Origin: Harmothoe impar
Lineage: Eukaryota > Annelida > Polychaeta > Phyllodocida > Polynoidae
Reading direction: 5' to 3'
DNA length: 64,000 nucleotides
Assembly (NCBI GenBank): GCA_947462335.1
Contig: OX381720.1
Span: 63,261,946-63,325,945, forward strand
A program made the translations under genes and the position numbers. Below the pieces are notes generated by a model. That model was not told where the DNA came from. It ran no database searches and saw only the letters and a list, made by a program, of their open reading frames with translations. The stretch's first letter is position 1. Every line of letters starts with the position of its first letter. Below, piece by piece: positions 57,681 through 64,000 of the stretch.

Positions 57681-57983
57681 GCCATCAAGTGATGATACAG
57701 GTCAGAGATCCCCTTCACTGAAAGTGCAATTACCCTAGTACCTCCTCTACAATTACCCTAGTACTTGTTGTTTTGGACCAATCGGATCCAATTACCCTAG
57801 TACTTTCAATTCTAAATCCACTCCTCACAGCTATTCTACAGCATGTCACTATATAGTTGGAAGTCCCCATGGTAGAGCATGATGCATACTACAAATACAC
57901 AACTTTACAGCCTCCAAGGCCCCTTGTGTATAGTGCAATCATATGTAAAAACATAACTAGTGAGCATACTGGGTCAATACGCA

Positions 57984-58052
57984 CACCCGAGTGTTTGGAT
58001 GAACACACGAGTGGCTTTATAAGCCACAAGTGTGTTCATCCAAACACGAGTG
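57984..58052. repeat. Hairpin, 69 bp
   Basis: The arms gtgtttggatgaacacacga and, inverted, gtgtttggatgaacacactt, with gtggctt/aagccac, close on ta. Nearly perfect. Confidence 0.85.
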
Positions 58053-58094
58053 TGAGCGTATAGACCACAGGATGCTCACATGTTATGTTTTACA

Positions 58095-58556
58095 TTTATT
58101 ATACCTAGCATATGATAGTCCTACCGATCATAACCATAAATAAACATGGCAAAGATCGGCAAAAATCTAACTGTTCGCCGATTGTTTTGGTTTTTAGTTT
58201 CCCCGATGGCCGCTAGATGTCTCCCGATTTTGTCAAGACGATTTCTCTATAAAATCCTTATTTCTGGTCCGATTTGCATGCTGTAAAGTTTGTTATGTAT
58301 GCCCACATACGCTATCTACCAATTCCGATAATCAAACCATCAGAAATCTGCTGCATTTTCTAAAAAATCGTGGACAAAATCGGCAATCGACGATCGTTTT
58401 GAGAAAAATCTGCTGCATTGTGATTGGTCAACAAGAGGTCACGTGACCTTTCTAATACGCCCACTGGGTGGGCGTATTGCCGTAATACGCCACTGGGGTG
58501 TGCGTATTGGTTTCAGTGGTTAAGAGATAGGACTATCATATGCTAGGTATAATAAA
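58095..58556. mobile_element. MITE, 462 bp
   Basis: Perfect inverted ends of about 29 bp: TTTATTATACCTAGCATATG continuing atagtccta. The interior has atacgcccactgggtgggcg and related tandem pieces (58457-58510). It lies directly upstream of the GPATCH3 promoter-like block. Confidence 0.92.
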
Positions 58557-58585
58557 CTCTTTTAGCTCACTATAGAAACACTCAC

Positions 58586-58640
58586 AGTCCGCCATGTTGG
58601 ATCGGGTAACTGCAATTACCCGATAGGTGTCGGCACAGTG
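58586..58640 (+). promoter_or_regulatory. Promoter-like block shared with DHRS11 upstream, copy 2
   Basis: Reads agtccgccatgttggatcgg, gtaactgcaattacc, then cgataggtgtcggcacagtg. A YY1-type CCGCCATGTTG stands 280 bp upstream of the GPATCH3 ATG, in gene orientation. Confidence 0.6.
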
Positions 58641-58865
58641 AGAGAGACGCAGGGGAGACGCGACCCATTGATCCTCCAAAGATACTGTAATACTCGTCTA
58701 AAGATCCTCTTACCTCCGCGTCCTGACGAAAACTGGCCGGTGGTGAGGGACAGGTGTGGTGAGGGTCTGTTGTAGTCTACAGGACGGGAATGGTGCTGGG
58801 AGAGTGGAGGCGGAGAATGACGTCACCGGAAAGGGATTCCCCACTTCCCTTCAAAACAGAACAAG

Positions 58866-59340
58866 ATGGAAAAGGGGAAAGAAGATCCCGAGTTTTACGC
58901 CGTTGTGGCGAATATCCCGGCCGATTATCACTCCGTGGATTTACGGAATTACTTCTCCATGTTCATAGAAGGCGGAGGATTCACGTGTTTTCACTTTAGA
59001 CACCGCCCCGAGGTAAAACGGGACAAAAACGAAGCCACTCCAAAGCCAGAACACGTCAACAACAAGTCCAGGACTGACAACGTTTTGGCGACTTTGTCAA
59101 AATGGGCCCAAGGCCCAGTGACAGTTTCCAAACCCAAGCCGGCCTTGTGGCCAGTTGCTGGGGAGGGTAGGAGACGTGAGAGGGGCACGACGTGTTGTGT
59201 CATAAAGCTGAAGCAGCCACGACTTGCTGAGCTGCTGCGGCAGTACCACAGAAAGCACTGGTTGGACAGGGATGGCGACTCGCTGTCCGCGCTGTGCCAC
59301 ATCCGACCTGTCAACACGCACACCATGCCGACCAGCAACC
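58866..59340 (+). CDS. GPATCH3: GPATCH3 first coding exon
   Basis: ATG at 58866 (aacaagATGG) to a GTACGT donor at 59341: 158 codons plus one base. It reads MEKGKEDPEFYAVVANIPAD, LRNYFSMFIEGGGFTCFHFR HRPE, then TTCCVIKLKQPRLAELLRQY and RKHWLDRDGDSLSALCHI. This matches the N-terminal RRM-like region of GPATCH3 in human (VSGIPAVLRSAQLRSYFSQF, GGGFLCFHYRHRPE, CCCVISV, RRWLDSHG). GPATCH3 is a nuclear G-patch protein reported to bind the spliceosomal helicase machinery and to dampen MAVS signalling. Downstream exons with the G-patch are not found before 64 kb, where a satellite and repeats follow; intron 1 is therefore at least 4.6 kb. The donor is intact and I see no break. Confidence 0.88.
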
Positions 59341-59451
59341 GTACGTGCACACTTACTGTGCTCATGTTTAACACCGGGGGGGGGGGGGGGGGGGAGGAGG
59401 GCAAACAAATTCCACCTGTTTTGAGCGAAAAAAGCCTGCGCTGATTAGGGA

Positions 59452-59640
59452 GTGCTCATTTTTTAACAACAGGGGGGGGGGGGCTAAAAAATTTGTACCC
59501 CTTGACCCGGGGGGGGTAACAAATTCTGACCCCTCTTCGGGGGGGGGGGCAAAAAAATTCAACCTGTTTTGAGGGGAAAAGCCTGCGCATTACTATGCTA
59601 CAAAGGGGCGTGCGGGATTTTCGGCCTGCCAGGGGGGGGG
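59452..59640. mobile_element. Relative of the G-run MITE in GPATCH3 intron 1
   Basis: Starts tagggagtgctcattttttaacaacaggggg-like (one difference from 57375) and has repeated G-runs with ttgacccgg and cctgttttgaggggaaaagc. The right end is not clear. Confidence 0.6.
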
Positions 59641-59648
59641 GGGGGTAA

Positions 59649-59721
59649 CAAGAATTGCGGTTGTTGCCGCGTAAAAAAATGCCTCAGGCATTTTTATACG
59701 CGGCAACAACCGCAATTCTTG
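59649..59721. repeat. Near-perfect 73-bp palindrome
   Basis: caagaattgcggttgttgcc, gcgtaaaaaaatgcc | tca | ggcatttttatacgc, ggcaacaaccgcaattcttg. The 35-bp stem has about two mismatches. No flanking element recognised except the G-run MITE to its left. Confidence 0.95.
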
Positions 59722-59859
59722 CATTCGAAGAAACATAATGTCTACATGGTTGGTATGTTTGAAGGGAACCCATTCAAGACACCAAAAAAGCAGGGCCGGG
59801 AAGGGGTTATCAGGGGGAAGGATGATATTACTTCAAATATGGCATTTCCTATGAATTCC

Positions 59860-62850
59860 TTGGGTCCATGTTAGGGGGTAAGGAAATGTGTGTTGCTTGA
59901 CAGATAAACAATTACAATAGATGTTGCTAGGCAACCAGCTGGATTAGCAACAAACTGATAGAACCATTGAATTCCTTGGGTCCATATTAGGGGGTTAGGT
60001 TTGATTATAATCAACCTTAGGACCATGGAAATGTGAATTGCTAGGCAGATAAACAATTAGAATAGCCGTTGCTAGGCAACCAGCTGTATTAGCAACAAAC
60101 CGAAAGAACCATTGAATTCCTTGGGTCCATATTAGGGGGGGTAGGTATGATTATAATCAACCTTAGGACCATGGAAATGGGTGTTTCTAGGCAGATAAAC
60201 AATTAGAATAGCCGTTGCTAGGCAACCAGCTGTATAAGCAACAAACCAACAGAACCATTGAATTCCTTGGGTCCATATTAGGGGGGGTAGGTATGATTAT
60301 AATCAACTTCAGGACCATGGAAATGTGTGTTGCTAGGCAGATAAACAATTAGAATAGCCGTTGCTAAGCAACCAGCTGTATTAGCAACAAATCGATAGAA
60401 CCATTGAATTCCTTGGGTCCATATTAGGGGGGGTAGGTATGATTATAATCAACTTCAGGACCATGGAAATGTGTGTTTCTAGGCAGATAAACAATTAGAA
60501 TAGCTGTTGCTAGGCAACCAGCTGTATTAGCAACAAACGGATAGAACCATTGAATTCCTTGGGTCCATATTAGGGGGGGTAGGTATGATTATAATCAACT
60601 TCGGGACCATGGAAATGTGTGTTGCTAGGCAGATAAACAATTAGAATAGCCGTTGCTAGGCAACCAACTGTATTAACAACAAACCAACAGAACCATTGAA
60701 TTCCTTGGGTCCATATTAGGGGGGTAGGTATGATTATAATCAACTTCAGGACCATGGAAATGTGTGTTGCTAGGCAGATAAACAATTAGAATAGCCGTTG
60801 CTAAGCAACCAGCTGTATTAGCAACAAATCGATAGAACCATTGAATTCCTTGGGTCCATATTAGGGGGGGTAGGTATGATTATAATCAACTTCAGGACCA
60901 TGGAAATGTGTGTTTCTAGGCAGATAAACAATTAGAATAGCTGTTGCTAGGCAACCAGCTGTATTAGCAACAAACGGATAGAACCATTGAATTCCTTGGG
61001 TCCATATTAGGGGGGGTAGGTATGATTATAATCAACTTCGGGACCATGGAAATGTGGGTCCATATTAGGGGGGGTAGGTATGATTATAATCAACCTTAGG
61101 ACCATGGAAATGGGTGTTTCTAGGCAGATAAACAATTAGAATAGCCGTTGCTAGGCAACCAGCTGTATAAGCAACAAACCAACAGAACCATTGAATTCCT
61201 TGGGTCCATATTAGGGGGGGTAGGTATGATTATAATCAACTTCAGGACCATGGAAATGTGTGTTGCTAGGCAGATAAACAATTAGAATAGCCGTTGCTAA
61301 GCAACCAGCTGTATTAGCAACAAATCGATAGAACCATTGAATTCCTTGGGTCCATATTAGGGGGGGTAGGTATGATTATAATCAACTTCAGGACCATGGA
61401 AATGTGTGTTTCTAGGCAGATAAACAATTAGAATAGCTGTTGCTAGGCAACCAGCTGTATTAGCAACAAACGGATAGAACCATTGAATTCCTTGGGTCCA
61501 TATTAGGGGGGGTAGGTATGATTATAATCAACTTCGGGACCATGGAAATGTGTGTTGCTAGGCAGATAAACAATTAGAATAGCCGTTGCTAGGCAACCAA
61601 CTGTATTAACAACAAACCAACAGAACCATTGAATTCCTTGGGTCCATATTAGGGGGGTAGGTATGATTATAATCAACTTCAGGACCATGGAAATGTGTGT
61701 TGCTAGGCAGATAAACAATTAGAATAGCCGTTGCTAAGCAACCAGCTGTATTAGCAACAAATCGATAGAACCATTGAATTCCTTGGGTCCATATTAGGGG
61801 GGGTAGGTATGATTATAATCAACTTCAGGACCATGGAAATGTGTGTTTCTAGGCAGATAAACAATTAGAATAGCTGTTGCTAGGCAACCAGCTGTATTAG
61901 CAACAAACGGATAGAACCATTGAATTCCTTGGGTCCATATTAGGGGGGGTAGGTATGATTATAATCAACTTCGGGACCATGGAAATGTGTGTTGCTAGGC
62001 AGATAAACAATTAGAATAGCCGTTGCTAGGCAACCAACTGTATTAACAACAAACCAACAGAACCATTGAATTCCTTGGGTCCATATTAGGGGGGTAGGTA
62101 TGATTATAATCAACTTCAGGACCATGGAAATGTGTGTTGCTAGGCAGATAAACAATTAGAATAGCCGTTGCTAAGCAACCAGCTGTATTAGCAACAAATC
62201 GATAGAACCATTGAATTCCTTGGGTCCATATTAGGGGGGGTAGGTATGATTATAATCAACTTCAGGACCATGGAAATGTGTGTTTCTAGGCAGATAAACA
62301 ATTAGAATAGCTGTTGCTAGGCAACCAGCTGTATTAGCAACAAACGGATAGAACCATTGAATTCCTTGGGTCCATATTAGGGGGGGTAGGTATGATTATA
62401 ATCAACTTCGGGACCATGGAAATGTGTGTTGCTAGGCAGATAAACAATTAGAATAGCCGTTGCTAGGCAACCAACTGTATTAACAACAAACCAACAGAAC
62501 CATTGAATTCCTTGGGTCCATATTAGGGGGGTAGGTATGATTATAATCAACTTCAGGACCATGGAAATGTGTGTTGCTAGGCAGATAAACAATTAGAATA
62601 GCTGTTGCTAAGCAACCAGCTGTATTAGCAACAAATCGATAGAACCATTGAATTCCTTGGGTCCATATTAGGGGGGGTAGGTATGATTATAATCAACTTC
62701 AGGAACATGGAAATGTGTGTTTCTAGGCAGATAAACAATTAGAATAGCTGTTGCTAGGCAACCAGCTGTATTAGCAACAAACGGATAGAACCATTGAATT
62801 CCTTGGGTCCATATTAGGGGGGGTAGGTATGATTATAATCAACCTCAGGA
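59860..62850 (+). repeat. 146-bp satellite with X-box palindrome, 437-bp higher-order unit
   Basis: About twenty units of 145-147 bp: gaaccattgaattccttggg, tccatattaggggggg, tatgattataatcaactt, ggaccatggaaatgtgtg, cagataaacaattagaatag, cgttgctaggcaaccagctg. Successive triplets repeat every 437 bp from about 61.4 to 62.8 kb with almost no difference. A shortened unit at about 61049 marks an unequal exchange. ORFs of 71 residues repeated at this spacing are artefacts. Confidence 0.95.
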
Positions 62851-62919
62851 ACTATCAAAGGTTGATTTATATTATTGTTATCACATAGCATAAATTTGTG
62901 TTGTGACACCTTAATCCAA

Positions 62920-62952
62920 GATGGCGGCACAATCCAAGATGGCGGCGCCCGT
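62920..62952 (+). promoter_or_regulatory. Paired YY1-type sites
   Basis: tccaagatggcggcacaa and tccaagatggcggcgccc stand in tandem. AAGATGGCGGC is the core YY1 promoter motif. It is followed by a hairpin ggtggtgcc-tggcggcaccacc at 62995. A start site is possible but no downstream exon was seen. Confidence 0.45.
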
Positions 62953-63039
62953 TCTGACTTCTGGCAAAGTGCAAACATCATATACCTCGTTCTGGTGGTG
63001 CCTGGCGGCACCACCAGGTGGCTACGCCACCACTTCGGC

Positions 63040-63137
63040 ATAAAAAAAATTTCGACCCCTCTAGAAGGGGGGGGGTGAAAAAAATGAGCGCGCTTCGCGC
63101 GAAATATCACCACCCCCCCCCTGTTCTTAAGCACTCC
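63040..63137 (-). mobile_element. G-run MITE relative, inverted end
   Basis: ctagaagggggggggtgaaa on the left and caccacccccccctgttctt-aagcactcccca on the right, the latter resembling the inverted terminus of the 57375 MITE. Confidence 0.55.
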
Positions 63138-63465
63138 CCAGACCAGAAATCAATATCAATCTGAACTGATGCCAAAAATAGAGGTGTTCTAGAAGTTATC
63201 AGCAGTTGGAATTTTGTAAAAATATCTGCTGGCTCTATTTTAGCAGGGGGGCAAAGTTGACACTCCTTCCAAAACCTCAGGCAGAAATGGCCGTCGGACG
63301 GCTACAACACCCTGGACGCCCTCTCGTGAACCCTGCCATGCCTACCGGTACTTATAATGTTACAAAGAAGCAGGAACACACATGATTTTCGACCTGCCGG
63401 GGCAGGGGGGGGGGTCAAACATTTTATAAACCGCGGGATTATAAACCTGCCGGGGCGGGGGGGGG

Positions 63466-63469
<4 letters not shown>

Positions 63470-63503
<34 letters not shown>

Positions 63504-63640
63504 AACAAATAGCTTTATTGCAGATCAATTTATCTTTCATTTTTCCGTGCCTAAAGCAGGCTACGTTTCAGTTTAACAACTGGTTTTCGGCGGTAACCTT
63601 TGTCTTATAAAGACATCCATATAACCTTAAGATATTTTCA
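63470..63640 (-). mobile_element. Poly(A)-tailed retrocopy, minus strand
   Basis: Minus-strand sense: gcaataaagctatttgttc followed by an A-run of about 35. AATAAA about 15 nt before an A-tract is the signature of a reverse-transcribed polyadenylated RNA. The body (about 63505 onwards) is not recognised. Confidence 0.6.
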
Positions 63641-63721
63641 AGTATGACTGCCCAGATTTTAGGGTGCTTGTTACAGAGTTAATTTGGGTCAAGTTTATCA
63701 TTTGGTTGCAGTAATATACTA

Positions 63722-63905
63722 TTTAGGGAATAGGGCACGGGGCATGGATATGGGTGTGATCTAGACTGGATAGAGACATCGAGGAAGGCTCAGAGGATGG
63801 CGCAGCCATCTGCTGAGCCTTCCGAGATGTCTCTATCCAGTTTAGATCACACCCATGTCCATGACCAAGTGCTCTATTCACGTTATGACACATCATTCTC
63901 TTTAG
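63722..63905. repeat. Long hairpin repeat, copy 2
   Basis: The stem pairs catggatatgggtgtgatct and agactggatagagacatc with their complements in the right arm; total stem about 75 bp. The tip is ggctcagaggatggc-gca-gccatctgctgagcc (63787-63819). Flanks (tttagggaata, ttcacgttatgacacat) match the 15.9 kb copy. Confidence 0.88.
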
Positions 63906-64000
63906 GATTGTATGAAGGTAATATCAACTACACCTATGTATTGGAAAACACATGGTTAGTTGACCCAGACGACATGTATTCATAACTACGTGAAATGTAC

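Larger units (their letters stand above)
55750..57812. mobile_element. Element with inverted arrays of ggtactagggtaattgt
   Basis: Four forward copies at 55750-55855 and three reverse copies at 57727-57812, with two more reverse copies at 57198 and 57222. The ends look like subterminal motif arrays of a non-autonomous transposon. At least two MITEs are nested inside. Target duplication not resolved. Confidence 0.6.

Noticed and set aside
57408..57721. Pro-rich ORFs
   Set aside because: They arise from C/G runs inside a MITE.
55750..57812. Interstitial telomere (TTAGGG)n
   Set aside because: The ttagggt and accctaa strings are part of a longer gtactagggtaattg motif and are not tandem hexamers.
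60570..62592. Repeated 71-residue proteins in the satellite
   Set aside because: Identical ORFs at exactly 437-bp spacing come from the higher-order satellite; no gene context.

Overview
The window looks like metazoan, most likely molluscan, nuclear DNA. Genes have GT-AG introns. Two vertebrate-type housekeeping genes are recognisable (DHRS11 and the first exon of GPATCH3). The dispersed repeats include a non-LTR retrotransposon tail ending in a GAGT-type microsatellite and fragments carrying a 'gattgatttgtttaacgtcc'-like sequence, both of which I associate with bivalve and gastropod genomes. There is no bacterial operon structure.

Region 1 (about 0.8-8.9 kb) is an old, broken viral or Polinton/adintovirus-like insertion. 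On the minus strand lie a wrecked protein-primed family B DNA polymerase, a small PC4/Sub1-like ssDNA-binding ORF and an Ala-rich basic ORF with its own TATA box. On the plus strand lie a tandem death-domain ORF pair and a BIR (IAP-type) gene, both frame-broken. The plus-strand pair sits between inverted copies of a palindromic terminus, and a repeated E-box/octamer/GC-box/CCAAT block lies at the right edge.

Region 2 (9-33 kb) is mostly mobile DNA: MITEs, two tRNA-derived SINE copies, a 1.4 kb TIR element, a large inverted repeat rich in RFX X-box-like palindromes with two more elements nested inside its right arm, and a 5'-truncated, mutated non-LTR retrotransposon (RT plus RNase H) on the minus strand. 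A Pro-rich terminal-exon-like ORF at 9.9-10.5 kb and two microexon candidates (17.2 and 18.9 kb) are the only host-coding hints.

Region 3 (33-39.6 kb) is a cluster of duplicated exon-like fragments, including a 511-bp tandem duplication and about six copies of a short terminal exon. A degenerate 130-bp tandem repeat follows (41-42 kb).

Region 4 (43.6-48.5 kb, minus) holds a complete seven-exon DHRS11 short-chain dehydrogenase gene whose coding parts can be read to the base. Its last intron contains a 1.3 kb minisatellite that starts exactly at a 5' splice site and repeats an AG|GT junction about 27 times. Another intron holds twelve perfect 20-bp repeats.

Region 5 (50-58.6 kb) holds several inverted-repeat elements, one with GATA-motif termini, and a 3 kb 21-bp minisatellite that is largely stop-free in all six frames. 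Region 6 (58.6-64 kb) holds a promoter-like block shared with the DHRS11 upstream region, exon 1 of GPATCH3 (plus), a near-perfect 73-bp palindrome, a 3 kb satellite carrying an RFX X-box palindrome in every unit, and the second copy of a long hairpin repeat whose tip is inverted relative to its partner at 15.9 kb.
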